Assembly (NCBI RefSeq): GCF_005280205.1
Contig: NZ_SUND01000003.1
Location: 124,001-188,000, forward strand
Reading direction: 5' to 3'
From: Bacillus yapensis
GTDB taxonomy: Bacteria > Bacillota > Bacilli > Bacillales > Cytobacillaceae
Length of the DNA: 64,000 bases
Shown: one piece after another, positions 36,176 through 46,411 of the stretch
Layout of the letters: every line of letters starts with the position of its first letter
Numbering within the stretch: the first letter of the stretch is position 1
The notes under the pieces: generated by a model
Told to the model about the DNA's origin: nothing
The model's database searches: none
Seen by the model: only the letters and a program-made list of their open reading frames with translations
Translations under genes and position numbers: made by a program

Positions 36176-37147
36176 TTAATTTTCATTCATAACTAGACAT
36201 GCAGCGCCGATGACACCTGCATCATTTCCTAGTATAGCAATCGATATTTTCGTTGAATCTTTTACACGTGAAAAAGCAAATCTGTCGAAATTGGCTTGAA
36301 CCTTGTCTAAAAGAATTGCTCCTGCTTTTGAAACGCCTCCACCTAAAACAATTTTTTCAGGATTTAATGAATTACCTAGATTAGCAAGAACCAGCCCTAA
36401 GTGAAATGCTACTTCATCAATAACAGCCAAGCTAAGTGAATCCCCTTCACGGGCACAATCAAAGACGTCTTTTGCCTCTACTTTTCCTTTATTCTTGAAG
36501 ACTTCCATTAACTTTCCTTGGTATTCAGGTTCACCGTTTAACTTCTGCGTAGCGAGTCGTACAATGCCAGTAGCTGAAGCGACTGTTTCCAGGCAACCTG
36601 TTTTTCCACAGTTACAAGGGGCACCACCTTCAGGAATCACAGTAATATGACCAATTTCTCCCGCTGCACCACTGATTCCTTGAACAATTTTTCCATTGGC
36701 AATAACTCCACCACCAACGCCTGTACCGAGAGTTACACAAACTAGATCCTTTGCTCCTGCTCCTGCACCTCTCCACATTTCCCCAAGAGCGGCACAATTC
36801 GCATCATTATCAATATATACCGGCAATGAAGTGACCTGTTCTAGCTTTGCCTTTAAAGGATAGTTATCTTCCCATGCTAAATTTACAACGTTGTAAATAA
36901 TTCCATTGGTATAATCCACTGGGCCTGGTGCTCCCATTCCGATCCCTAGAAGATTCGCTTTCGATTGACCAAGCTCTTGTAATTTTTGCTCAATCGCTTC
37001 TCCAATATTAATCGTAATATATTTTCCATCTTCACGATTATCAGTTGGGATTTCCCATTTGTGTAGTATGTCTCCAGTTGTATTTAAAAAAGCGATTTTC
37101 GTTGTTGTTCCCCCAAGATCTACTCCTACTACCCATTTCTCTGTCAT
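36176..37147 (-). CDS. glcK: glucokinase (ROK family)
   Basis: A 323-residue ROK kinase that phosphorylates cytosolic glucose. The ATP loop '[16 protein letters not shown]', the catalytic Asp in '[14 protein letters not shown]', '[16 protein letters not shown]' and the zinc-binding ROK motif '[14 protein letters not shown]' are present. The order yqgQ-glcK is as in B. subtilis. A 105-base gap precedes it, so it may have its own promoter. Confidence 0.95.
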   Translation of the reverse strand: MTEKWVVGVDLGGTTTKIAFLNTTGDILHKWEIPTDNREDGKYITINIGEAIEQKLQELGQSKANLLGIGMGAPGPVDYTNGIIYNVVNLAWEDNYPLKAKLEQVTSLPVYIDNDANCAALGEMWRGAGAGAKDLVCVTLGTGVGGGVIANGKIVQGISGAAGEIGHITVIPEGGAPCNCGKTGCLETVASATGIVRLATQKLNGEPEYQGKLMEVFKNKGKVEAKDVFDCAREGDSLSLAVIDEVAFHLGLVLANLGNSLNPEKIVLGGGVSKAGAILLDKVQANFDRFAFSRVKDSTKISIAILGNDAGVIGAACLVMNEN

Positions 37148-37252
37148 AGTGATTCTCCTCTATCTATTTACAATTTTTAGATTTATCTACTTCATACTGG
37201 CTTCCTAAGTAAGCGCTTTTAATTAATTATAGAGCTTGATTCAAATGTACAG

Positions 37253-37462
37253 TCAGCTCTTCTCTTTCTTATCCTTCAACATTTGAATTTCATGTCTTAA
37301 TATCAGAATTGCTGTCTGAAATTCTTTAGTTTCGATAAGCTGAGCCTTGTATAAATCTTTTAATTCTTCTTCCATTAGCTCGAGCGTTGCAACTCGATCT
37401 CCAATATAAATAATCGTTCCAAAACTTTTAAGAAATTGTTGTATATCATATATGCTTTTCAT
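37253..37462 (-). CDS. yqgQ: DUF910 protein YqgQ
   Basis: A 69-residue protein of the YqgQ/DUF910 family, a three-helix bundle ('SIYDIQQFLKSFGTIIYIGDRVATLELMEEELKDLYKAQLIETKEFQTAILILRHE'). A nucleic acid-binding role was suggested for the family but is unproven. I chose ATG at 37462, behind TGAGG. It lies upstream of glcK on the same strand. Confidence 0.85.
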   Translation of the reverse strand: MKSIYDIQQFLKSFGTIIYIGDRVATLELMEEELKDLYKAQLIETKEFQTAILILRHEIQMLKDKKEKS

Positions 37463-37551
37463 ACAAGACCTCATTATGTTTAAATTATTCCTTCATCGAC
37501 TCAAGTATAATTCAAAATTCTGAGGTACTCAACAAAATTCACTAGAAAACT

Positions 37552-39012
37552 CTAGCGATCTGGGTCCTTCGGATGTAAAAATCTCGGTCTTCGACTTTTC
37601 AGAGGAATCGGGGCACGAAATAATACATCAACCATTGCTCGAAAATTAAACGGAATAAACGGCCACAGATAAGGCACTCCAAAAGACTGCATTCGGACAA
37701 GCAAAATAATAATTAAGGTTATCCCAATGACGAGTCCATATTCGTGAAAAGCCGCTGTTAAAAGGAGTAAAACTATTCGCACAAGTCGATTGGCTAGACT
37801 CATTTCATAGCTAGGCGTTGCAAATGTACCAAGGGCAGCAATCGACAAGTACAAAATAACCTCGTTCGTCAATAACCCCACTTCCACCGCTACTTGGCCA
37901 ATCATAAGAGCAGCGATTAATCCCAGTGCGGTTGCTAAGGCGGAAGGGGTATGAATAGCAGCCATCCTCAGCATATCTATGCCGATTTCTACGAATAGAA
38001 ATTGGAGCAATAAGGGAATTCTTCCGTCCTCATTGGGACCTAAAAATGACATATTATCTGGTAGTAAGCTTGGGTCCATCACAAATAAATACCATAAAGG
38101 CAATAGAAAAATCGATGCCCAAACAGCCACGAAACGAACAAAACGTAAATAGGAACCAATAACAGGTTTGTTCCGATACTCCTCCGCATGTTGCATGTGA
38201 TGCCAATACGTGACGGGAGTAATAATCGCACTTGGTGAGCCGTCAACTAGAATGCAGACATGTCCCTCATAAAGGTGACTAGCAGCTGTATCGGGCCGCT
38301 CCGTGTATCGCACAACAGGAAATGGGTTCCAATGACGTCCAGATATATATTCCTCGATCGTTTTTTCAGCCATTGGTACGCCATCCGTATCAATGGCTGA
38401 GATGGCGTCTTTTATTTCCTCTACCATTTTTGGTTCAGCAATATCTTCAATATAACTAATGACAATGTCTGTTTTCGACCGTCTCCCCACTTGCATATAT
38501 TCCATTCGTAGTGTGCGGTCTCTTATTCGTCGTCTCGTCAATGCTGTATTAAAAACAAGTGTTTCAACAAATCCATCCCTTGAACCACGGACAACTCGCT
38601 CCGTATCCGGTTCTTCGGGTCCTCTAGCTGGATAAGTACGGGCATCAATCATGATGACCTTATCGATTCCATCGACTACTAAGGCCGTTGGACCAGCTAG
38701 CACCATGTCAGCGACTTTTTCCAAATCATCCACCGTCTCAACTTCCACGTAAGGAATATCTGTTTTCAAAAGCCTATGAAGTACGTCAGGCTCTAATTCT
38801 TCTGGCTTCAATTTGGCAAGGAATTTCATTAACAAATGCATAATGTCGTCCTTCACAAAGCCATCAATAAAGTAAAAAGCCATTTTTCTTTCCGCATATT
38901 CTACATCTAATTGAAGCACGTCAAAGCTTTTTCCTACCCCTAATGCTTCCTTCAAGTAATCTACGTTTTCTTCTATGTGTTCGTGTACAGGCTTTTTTAT
39001 TTTTTCCTCCAT
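37552..39012 (-). CDS. GerA-family spore germination protein, SpoVAF-like
   Basis: A 486-residue GerAA/SpoVAF-type protein. A large hydrophilic N-terminal domain (to about residue 285) with 'LGVGKSFDVLQLDVEYAERKMAFYFIDGF', 'RGSRDGFVETLVFNTALTRRRIRD' and 'RSKTDIVISYIEDIA' is followed by about five membrane helices including 'VEIGIDMLRMAAIHTPSALATALGLIAALMIGQVAVEVGLL'. Such proteins form oligomeric ion channels in the spore inner membrane. It stands alone, without GerB or GerC partner genes, which fits SpoVAF and not a full nutrient receptor. B. subtilis spoVAF lies in the spoVA operon elsewhere, so this may be a second copy. GAGGTGG precedes ATG 39012. Confidence 0.85.
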   Translation of the reverse strand: MEEKIKKPVHEHIEENVDYLKEALGVGKSFDVLQLDVEYAERKMAFYFIDGFVKDDIMHLLMKFLAKLKPEELEPDVLHRLLKTDIPYVEVETVDDLEKVADMVLAGPTALVVDGIDKVIMIDARTYPARGPEEPDTERVVRGSRDGFVETLVFNTALTRRRIRDRTLRMEYMQVGRRSKTDIVISYIEDIAEPKMVEEIKDAISAIDTDGVPMAEKTIEEYISGRHWNPFPVVRYTERPDTAASHLYEGHVCILVDGSPSAIITPVTYWHHMQHAEEYRNKPVIGSYLRFVRFVAVWASIFLLPLWYLFVMDPSLLPDNMSFLGPNEDGRIPLLLQFLFVEIGIDMLRMAAIHTPSALATALGLIAALMIGQVAVEVGLLTNEVILYLSIAALGTFATPSYEMSLANRLVRIVLLLLTAAFHEYGLVIGITLIIILLVRMQSFGVPYLWPFIPFNFRAMVDVLFRAPIPLKSRRPRFLHPKDPDR

Positions 39013-39088
39013 AGTCCACCTCAAATGATATTTCCTAGATTCCTCATCATCTTAGACATTCGCCAAAAAAATAATACTTACCGATCGA

Positions 39089-39128
39089 AAAAGAGATGGC
39101 TCGTCTTAATTAGACAAAACCATCTCTA
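39089..39128 (-). terminator. terminator of gluP
   Basis: AGAGATGG/CCATCTCT outer stem and GTCT/AGAC inner stem, followed by T on the minus strand. Confidence 0.8.
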
Positions 39129-39132
39129 CTCA

Positions 39133-40659
39133 TTAAAATTGGTTTAGCAAATCAACATAATTTTTATTAGTTGGCTCAATTTCCACTGCCTTTTCAGCAT
39201 GGAGCTTGGCATTTTCGTAATCCTGTAGTTCCAGATAAACAAGGGCCAAATTATAATGAGCCTCATGGAATTTTGGATCTAATTCAAGAACCTTCAATAA
39301 TGTTTTTTCCGCTTCATCCAAATGGTTTAATTTGATTTCAGTATAGGATAAAAGAAAATAAATCTCTTCTGATGCCTCTTCCTCTTGGGTGAACTCAGCT
39401 AATAAATCATATGCCTTTTCATATTCCTCACCTTCAATATACCCTTGAGCCGTTTCCCATACACCTACTTCACCGATCACTTTTGTCGGATGGGTAAAGC
39501 CATATTGTAATAATCCGATTGATAGAAGTAAAGTTACGATTAAAGCCCCACTCTGCATAAGTAATTTTTTCTTTTTTGGAAAATGGACTATTCCTGCAGC
39601 TAAAAATCCACCAATCAACCCGCCAATATGTCCGGCATTGTCGACATTAGAAACGGTAAATCCAAAAGCGAGATTGATCGCTAACACCATAAAAAGATTT
39701 AATCCCATTGTTCGAAGAAATAGTTTTGGATATATTAATCCGAAATAAAGAAGCGCTCCAAAACATCCAAATATTGCACCACTCGCTCCAGCCGATAAAT
39801 TAGGACTAAAGATAAAGCTAGCAACAGAACCTCCGAAGCCTGCGATCAAATAAATGAAAAGAAACCTTAGTCTGCCAAAAATTCTTTCAACGGTAGTCCC
39901 GATATAATACAGTCCAATCGTATTCATCACTAAATGGAGGAATCCAATATGCAAAAAGATCGGCGTCAAAAACCGCCACCACTCACCTTCAAGTATAAGC
40001 GGATTAACCTTCGCTCCAAATTGGATAAGCGTGTTTGTTGTTGTACTTCCCCCGAATAGTTCTAGCAGGAGAAACATTACTACTTGTATAGCTATAAAAA
40101 TGTATGTAAAAAAAGGTTTACCTTGATCAAATAACGCTCTTTCTTTTTTGACCTTATTAACCGCCAATGCTAATGTATCGCTTTTTAGGCTCTCAATGAC
40201 TTCTTCCTGAACTTCTCCATAGTCTCGAAAATTAATATTAGCACCAAAAAATTTAGCTAAATGCTCAATTTTTTCATGAGTCTGAGCCCGCTCAATGAGC
40301 ATGGAAGTAACAATCGTTTTTTTACGAGTTGGCTCAACAAACGGCTTATTAATTCGAAACTCATAATCATCTACTGGTGGATTTGAAGTAACGTAGATGT
40401 TGAGAAGATTTAGTTCACCACGTGTCATTTGCTTGCGAATATTCTCTCCGTTTAAAACTGTTCTTTCAATATCCTTTTGTAACCAATTGCTCCAATCAAT
40501 ATTATGATTAAGCAACCGTATGACTTGCGCATCTTTGTTTTCCCGTTTTTCTAGCCATAATTCCTTCTGATCTTGCGATAACGTAATATATCGATAATCC
40601 AGTTCGGAAATGAAAAAGTTAGCTAACTTCCAAAAAACATAGTCCTCAGTATTCAACAT
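39133..40659 (-). CDS. gluP: rhomboid intramembrane serine protease with TPR
   Basis: A 508-residue YqgP/GluP-type rhomboid. An N-terminal cytoplasmic domain (about residues 1-175) precedes seven membrane helices with the catalytic Ser in 'SAGASGAIFGCFGALLYFG' (near residue 293) and His in 'DNAGHIGGLIGG' (near 344). Two or three TPR repeats close the protein ('AEKTLLKVLELDPKFHEAHYNLALVYLELQDYENAKLHAEKAVEIEP'). The B. subtilis protein cleaves the magnesium transporter MgtE together with FtsH. ATG 40659 follows GTAGGGG and aligns with the B. subtilis start; ATG 40674 is an alternative. Confidence 0.93.
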   Translation of the reverse strand: MLNTEDYVFWKLANFFISELDYRYITLSQDQKELWLEKRENKDAQVIRLLNHNIDWSNWLQKDIERTVLNGENIRKQMTRGELNLLNIYVTSNPPVDDYEFRINKPFVEPTRKKTIVTSMLIERAQTHEKIEHLAKFFGANINFRDYGEVQEEVIESLKSDTLALAVNKVKKERALFDQGKPFFTYIFIAIQVVMFLLLELFGGSTTTNTLIQFGAKVNPLILEGEWWRFLTPIFLHIGFLHLVMNTIGLYYIGTTVERIFGRLRFLFIYLIAGFGGSVASFIFSPNLSAGASGAIFGCFGALLYFGLIYPKLFLRTMGLNLFMVLAINLAFGFTVSNVDNAGHIGGLIGGFLAAGIVHFPKKKKLLMQSGALIVTLLLSIGLLQYGFTHPTKVIGEVGVWETAQGYIEGEEYEKAYDLLAEFTQEEEASEEIYFLLSYTEIKLNHLDEAEKTLLKVLELDPKFHEAHYNLALVYLELQDYENAKLHAEKAVEIEPTNKNYVDLLNQF

Positions 40660-40739
40660 TTCCCCTACTTTCATTTCTCCAAATAAAACTTGTCTCTATG
40701 ATTATATACAACTTTATTCGATTAGAAAAAAGTTAGCTT

Positions 40740-40860
40740 ATTAAAATCAACACTTTTTATAGAATAAGCTGTTTCCAGGCAACCACATTCCGTGGGACGT
40801 CCTTGAAGCGGTCATAAGGACATGATTCAATCCACCGGACAAACGACTTCATCTATCTTC
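40740..40860. other. intergenic segment with two small hairpins
   Basis: Between the gluP 5' region and the YqgO-like terminator lies a segment that is less AT-rich than its surroundings. It can form CCAC/GTGG (about 40782-40799) and GTCCTT/AAGGAC (about 40799-40821) hairpins back to back. No gene is convincing here, and no known RNA family was recognised. Confidence 0.3.
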
Positions 40861-40863
40861 ATA

Positions 40864-40912
40864 AAACAAAAACCAACATCAAAAGATCACATGATCGACC
40901 TTTTGATGTTGG
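40864..40912 (-). terminator. terminator of the YqgO-like gene
   Basis: CCAACATCAAAAG pairs with CTTTTGATGTTGG; on the minus strand it is followed by TTTTTGTTTT. Confidence 0.8.
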
Positions 40913-40939
40913 CTTATTTAAAAATTACTATGAAGATTA

Positions 40940-41143
40940 TTAATAATGACTTTGACTCCTCGGTCCGCCTGAGAAAACAGCCTTCATCAACTTATTTTGC
41001 ACGAATGGAAGGCTCAAAAAAGAAGAAACAAAGAATCTCCGTAGGAATCGCATTCCTAAAATAGCATTTAAAACTCGAAAGCGATTTTGAAGAATCCAAT
41101 AGCCTCCTAACGCAAGAAGAATAATCGAAAGTAAACGACTCAT
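40940..41143 (-). CDS. small membrane-associated protein, YqgO-like
   Basis: A 67-residue protein with an N-terminal hydrophobic helix ('MSRLLSIILLALGGYWIL') and a basic, aromatic remainder ('QNRFRVLNAILGMRFLRRFFVSSFLSLPFVQNKLM'). AGGAGGGAT precedes the ATG. Size and place next to gluP suggest the YqgO group of B. subtilis, but this is by position only. Function unknown. Confidence 0.6.
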   Translation of the reverse strand: MSRLLSIILLALGGYWILQNRFRVLNAILGMRFLRRFFVSSFLSLPFVQNKLMKAVFSGGPRSQSHY

Positions 41144-41213
41144 TTTTCATCCCTCCTATATAACCATAGTTTGAGATGATTTCCATTTTTTATCCGAAAA
41201 AAATGACAACCGT

Positions 41214-42185
<972 letters not shown>

Positions 42186-42968
42186 TTACAAATAAGTATA
42201 AACAACAAATCCAACAAGTGCTGCTATAAGGCTGGATAAGAAGTTTACGAGATCATTATTTAAGAACGAGAAACCTCTAGTCTTTTTTGTTTTATGACCA
42301 CAGTGTACGGTTTTTTCTGTTTCCGTATGACATTGTGTACATTGGTAAGAGGCTTGAAAAAAAGCACCCAACATCGTATCGATGATATTCCCTAGAAACC
42401 CGAAAATAAAAATTAAAATTGCCAAATCGTAGCTGAAATCAAAAAGGATAAAGGATAAGAGTGCAATTAATAACGCACCAGATACTCCTGCGAACGTTCC
42501 TAGAATACTCATAGCACCCGATGTACCATTTTCAGCAATTGAAAGAGTACGAATGCTAATGGGTGCTTTCTTGCTAAGTGTGCCAATTTCAGATGCCCAC
42601 GTATCAGAGTTAGAACTCGCAATAAAAATGGAGAACAGGTAGATCCACACTGGTTCTGGGGAAAAGTAGTAAAGTAAACTTGCGACTGCCGCTCCCCCTC
42701 CATTGGCGATTACTTGTTGCCAATCTCTTTGAGAACCCTTGGCATGCCTTTCTTCTACTTTATTCTTTTGCATTCTTTTATACTTCGACCAGAAGCTTGA
42801 TGTAACAAAAAAAACGCCAAGTAAAAATAATCCTTGGATATGTAGACCCAACATCGTTAGTATTCCAACCAATGCAGCAGCAATACTTCCTGATATCGTC
42901 AAAAACCGAAAGGAATAGCCTAAGACTACTGTGATCACGATAATGAGAAGATATATGTAATTATCCAT
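42186..42968 (-). CDS. DUF92 membrane protein
   Basis: A 260-residue membrane protein with about six hydrophobic helices and the DUF92 signatures 'ASSNSDTWASEIGTLSKKAPISIRTL' and 'GTSGAMSILGTFAGVSGALLIAL'. Near the C-terminus is a zinc-ribbon-like 'CTQCHTETEKTVHCGHKTK'. The plant homologue VTE6 is a phytyl-phosphate kinase and related archaeal proteins act on polyprenyl phosphates, so a prenyl-phosphate substrate is possible. It overlaps the yqgN stop by eight bases. Confidence 0.85.
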   Translation of the reverse strand: MDNYIYLLIIVITVVLGYSFRFLTISGSIAAALVGILTMLGLHIQGLFLLGVFFVTSSFWSKYKRMQKNKVEERHAKGSQRDWQQVIANGGGAAVASLLYYFSPEPVWIYLFSIFIASSNSDTWASEIGTLSKKAPISIRTLSIAENGTSGAMSILGTFAGVSGALLIALLSFILFDFSYDLAILIFIFGFLGNIIDTMLGAFFQASYQCTQCHTETEKTVHCGHKTKKTRGFSFLNNDLVNFLSSLIAALVGFVVYTYL

Positions 42969-43530
42969 TTATTTCGATGGTCTCCTCCTCGGTGATAATT
43001 TTTTGGAGCGGTATATCATGACTTTCTACCGGAAGTGATGAAACGACTTGTTGTTGAAAGGCAAGGGAGATTTTTTTCCCATCATACCCTTCCAAGTAAC
43101 GGTCATAGTATCCACCACCAAATCCAAGCCTCTCCCCACTCTTAGTAAAAGCAAGCCCCGGTACTATCATTAAATCAATATGTTTTTTATCAACTTCATC
43201 GGTCACATCTTCTTTTGGCTCATACAGCCCGTAAAAGACACTTTCTAGCTCGTTAAAAGCTTTTAAGACTCTGAATTTCATCGTCCTATTAGATGGATAA
43301 CATTTCGGTACCACAACCGTTTTTTTCTCTTCCCATGCCCTTCTAATGATTTGATATGTATCGACCTCAGGCATCCTTGATATTGTGATACTTATTGTAT
43401 TAGACACTTTCCAAAAAGATTCAGCGAATAATCGCTGAGCAATCTGATAAGAAAAATGCTCGTAATCCGGTTTGGATAGATCGACTAATTGCTGCTGTAT
43501 CTGTTTACGTATCTGCTTTTTCTCTTTCAT
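42961..43530 (-). CDS. yqgN: 5-formyltetrahydrofolate cyclo-ligase
   Basis: A 189-residue enzyme that converts 5-formyl-THF to 5,10-methenyl-THF with ATP. Motifs: N-terminal basic 'KKQIRKQIQQQL', 'EVDTYQIIRRAWEEKKTVVVPKC', and the signature 'GLAFTKSGERLGFGGGYYDRYL'. I chose ATG at 43530 because TGGAGGC precedes it. First gene of yqgN-DUF92-ldh. Confidence 0.93.
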   Translation of the reverse strand: MKEKKQIRKQIQQQLVDLSKPDYEHFSYQIAQRLFAESFWKVSNTISITISRMPEVDTYQIIRRAWEEKKTVVVPKCYPSNRTMKFRVLKAFNELESVFYGLYEPKEDVTDEVDKKHIDLMIVPGLAFTKSGERLGFGGGYYDRYLEGYDGKKISLAFQQQVVSSLPVESHDIPLQKIITEEETIEING

Positions 43531-43570
43531 ATGGATGCCTCCATTTTTAAGTAAAACCAAATTTTTTTAT

Positions 43571-43602
43571 AAAAAAAACAGTAGGAAATAAATTCCCACT
43601 GT

Positions 43603-43604
<2 letters not shown>
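43571..43604 (-). terminator. terminator of rpmG
   Basis: AAACAGTGGGAAT and ATTTCCTACTGTTT pair on the minus strand (one mismatch), followed by eight T; the 5' arm touches the rpmG stop. Confidence 0.8.
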
Positions 43605-43767
<163 letters not shown>

Positions 43768-43980
43768 CTACTATCTAACTGTTATTTCACATACGACTTT
43801 TCTATAATATCATCTTTTTAGTGGAAATGCTAGTAGGTTTTTAAACGATTGCGCAACATCTGACACAAATGTTCTCGTTTTTATAAATTTCTTTGTCAAA
43901 AGTCGTTTTATGATAAAATATTCTTCGTAAGATACTAACAGATATCGACAACGTTCGCAAAAAATCAGAGGTGAAAAAAC

Positions 43981-44358
43981 ATGGACTATGTGATGCCAGG
44001 CTTAATTGTATTAGCCATTTTACTATTAATCCTATCCTTTTTTCTAAAGGATCCATACAAAGAATTAAAAAATGAACTCGATCAATTTTCGATGCAGCAA
44101 ATTCAAGACATGTACCAATTGAAGAGAAAAATTAAGATTTTAGAAGAAGAGCTATTGATTGATGATAGTGAGTTTAAATCACCAACTGTATTTAGCCCTT
44201 CAAATAAAAAGGAAATTCATGCGATTTTAAAAAATCAAGTATGGTCCTTAGCCAAGCAGGGTCTAACGATCGACCAGATTGCCAAACAATCTTCTTTATC
44301 ATCAGATGACGTGCAAGCAATCATAAATGAGTTTTCTTCAGGTGAGCGCTATGAATAA
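43981..44358 (+). CDS. membrane-anchored protein, YqzD-like
   Basis: A 125-residue protein: one N-terminal membrane helix (residues 5-22), a short coiled stretch ('MQQIQDMYQLKRKIKILEEELL') and a C-terminal helical domain ('VWSLAKQGLTIDQIAKQSSLSSDDVQAIINEF') that resembles a sigma-70 region 4 or HTH fold facing the cytoplasm. Position upstream of a YceG-like gene and near pst suggests B. subtilis yqzD. AGAGGTGAA precedes the ATG. Function unknown. Confidence 0.65.
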   Translation: MDYVMPGLIVLAILLLILSFFLKDPYKELKNELDQFSMQQIQDMYQLKRKIKILEEELLIDDSEFKSPTVFSPSNKKEIHAILKNQVWSLAKQGLTIDQIAKQSSLSSDDVQAIINEFSSGERYE

Positions 44359-44812
44359 AAGAAGCGTACGAGCATTTTCGATGGGGATTCTTTTTGCTGC
44401 ACTATTGCTCTTTATTAGTGGCTTTGGCAAGGAAGCTGACATGAGCGTAAAGAATGCAAAAAAAGTACTTACAGATGAAGGCTTTGTTGTGATTTCAAAA
44501 GATGATTACAATAAGCTTTCAGCTGCTCAAACGAAGGAAGTTCCTGAAAAAATCGAAGAACAAAAAGTAGAAACAAAGGCTCCGGAGAAAGAAGAAGCAA
44601 AAACCATTTATTATGTTCTTGAAATTAAGAGTGGGATGAGTACCGGGGAGATTTCAACTAAATTAAAAGAAGCCAATGTCATAGATAATGAAGAAAAATT
44701 CGAGCAATTCCTTATCGACAATGGCTATCATACCAAAGTTCAGGTTGGCACGTTTGAGCTAAATAGTTCCATGGACTATGAAGCAATCGCCAAAATAATA
44801 ACAAAAAGCTAA
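44351..44812 (+). CDS. small MltG/YceG-like protein, YqzC-like
   Basis: A 153-residue exported or anchored protein. An N-terminal hydrophobic segment (residues 9-25), a charged linker rich in Glu and Lys (about 60-85), then a LysM-like fold of the MltG N-terminal type ('YYVLEIKSGMSTGEISTKLKEANVIDNEEKFEQFLIDNGYHTKVQVGTFEL'). The catalytic MltG domain is missing, so it is likely a binding module. ATG 44351 follows AGGTGA and overlaps the preceding stop by eight bases, so the two genes are coupled. Confidence 0.7.
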   Translation: MNKRSVRAFSMGILFAALLLFISGFGKEADMSVKNAKKVLTDEGFVVISKDDYNKLSAAQTKEVPEKIEEQKVETKAPEKEEAKTIYYVLEIKSGMSTGEISTKLKEANVIDNEEKFEQFLIDNGYHTKVQVGTFELNSSMDYEAIAKIITKS

Positions 44813-44818
44813 TTAAGT

Positions 44819-44847
44819 AGAGGAAGTCCGTTTAGACTTCCTCTTTT
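44819..44847 (+). terminator. terminator of the yqzDC-like unit
   Basis: AGAGGAAGTC and GACTTCCTCT pair around a six-base loop, followed by TTT. Confidence 0.8.
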
Positions 44848-44875
44848 CATTTTGGCCTTATGAAAACAGCCTTTA

Positions 44876-45535
44876 TTAGTCATTTAAATCATAATGTTTT
44901 CCTTTGACAAGGTAGAAGATGCTCTCGGCAATATTCGTCACATGGTCAGCCGCTCTTTCTAAGTAACGAGCAACAAAAGATAGTTGAACGATTTGATCCG
45001 TTCTATCTGGTTGATTTCTGTTGATTTCTAATAGTTCACGAATCGTTTCCCCGTATAAATCATCTACTTTATCGTCCATTGCCGCTACATTTTTCGCAAT
45101 AACGACATCTTCCTCGCTGAACGCACGTAATGACTCTTGGAGCATCTCAGACGTAATTTGATACATTTCCTTCACATGAACAATTGGCTTTACATGCTCT
45201 TCTTTCCCAATTCTAATGGTTGACTTCGAAACGTTTACGGCAAAATCAGCGATACGTTCAATATCAGTGGCAATTTTAATAGCAACAATAATTCTTCGTA
45301 AATCAATCGCTACAGGTGCTTGCTTGGCAATGAGAAGGATCGCAAAATCGTTAATTTCCTCATATAAGACATCAACTGCTGTGTCACCATCCATAATTTC
45401 CAACGCTAACTCAATATTTTTCGTTTCTAACGCCACTATGGATTTTCCTAGTGCAACATCTGCTAAACGGCCAAGCTCAAGCAGCTTGGATTGTAAATCA
45501 TTTAAGTCTAGCTGAAATTTTTCACGTACCACCAA
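44876..45535 (-). CDS. phoU: phosphate signalling protein PhoU
   Basis: A 219-residue PhoU with two three-helix bundles and both metal motifs, 'ATDIERIADFAVNV' and 'YLERAADHVTNIAES'. PhoU links the Pst transporter to phosphate signalling. It ends the pstSCAB-phoU operon, 27 bases behind pstB. B. subtilis lacks phoU in this operon and has a second pstB instead. Confidence 0.94.
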   Translation of the reverse strand: MVVREKFQLDLNDLQSKLLELGRLADVALGKSIVALETKNIELALEIMDGDTAVDVLYEEINDFAILLIAKQAPVAIDLRRIIVAIKIATDIERIADFAVNVSKSTIRIGKEEHVKPIVHVKEMYQITSEMLQESLRAFSEEDVVIAKNVAAMDDKVDDLYGETIRELLEINRNQPDRTDQIVQLSFVARYLERAADHVTNIAESIFYLVKGKHYDLND

Positions 45536-45562
45536 TGGTTACATCTCCCATTCAAATTAGAT

Positions 45563-46396
45563 TTATCCGAAACGACCTGTAATATAATCCTCTGTACGCT
45601 TATCCGAAGGATTTGAGAAAATTTTATTCGTATTGTCGAACTCAACTACTTCCCCGTTTAAGAAAAAGGCTGTTTTATCAGAAATACGCGCAGCCTGTTG
45701 CATATTATGGGTTACGATAATAATACTGTAATCCTTTTTAAGTTCTTGGACAAGCTCTTCAATTTTCAATGTTGAGATTGGATCAAGTGCAGATGTTGGT
45801 TCATCCATTAAAATGACATCCGGCTCAATCGCAAGACAGCGGGCAAGACAAATTCTTTGCTGCTGTCCACCTGAAAGACCATAGGCATTTTCATGAAGTC
45901 TATCCTTTACCTCATCCCAGATAGCTGCTCCACGTAAGCTCTTTTCTACGATTTCATCTAAGATTTTTTTATTACGTATGCCATGAATTCTTGGTCCATA
46001 GGCAATATTATCGTAAATTGATTTCGGAAATGGATTCGGCTTTTGGAATACCATTCCTACATGAGTTCTTAAGTTTTCAACCTTGTAAGATTTCTCTAAT
46101 ATATTTTTTTCACGATATAAAATATCTCCTGAAACCTTCACAACAGGAATGAGTTCAACCATTCGATTTAATGTTTTAATAAAAGTAGACTTACCACAGC
46201 CGGATGGTCCGATAATCGCCGTAACTTCATTTTCATATATTTCGAGATTGATGCTTTTTAATGCTTGGTCTTCCCCATACCAAAGATTTAGGTCCTTCGT
46301 TTGAAAAACTGTACTTTTATCTGCTTGATTATGAACTGATGAAGTTCCCGAAACATCACTTACGAAATTATTTTTATTTGGTGTAATCACAGTCAT
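45563..46396 (-). CDS. pstB: phosphate ABC transporter ATPase
   Basis: A 277-residue ATPase with a 28-residue N-terminal extension before the core. Walker A '[16 protein letters not shown]', the signature '[16 protein letters not shown]' and Walker B '[12 protein letters not shown]' are intact, and '[15 protein letters not shown]' is typical of PstB. GGAGGAATG lies before the start. Confidence 0.96.
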   Translation of the reverse strand: MTVITPNKNNFVSDVSGTSSVHNQADKSTVFQTKDLNLWYGEDQALKSINLEIYENEVTAIIGPSGCGKSTFIKTLNRMVELIPVVKVSGDILYREKNILEKSYKVENLRTHVGMVFQKPNPFPKSIYDNIAYGPRIHGIRNKKILDEIVEKSLRGAAIWDEVKDRLHENAYGLSGGQQQRICLARCLAIEPDVILMDEPTSALDPISTLKIEELVQELKKDYSIIIVTHNMQQAARISDKTAFFLNGEVVEFDNTNKIFSNPSDKRTEDYITGRFG

Positions 46397-46411
46397 TTGT
46401 TCATTCCTCCA

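Noticed and set aside
40822-41064. 80-codon + strand frame
   Set aside because: It runs through a terminator hairpin and antisense to the better supported small membrane gene.
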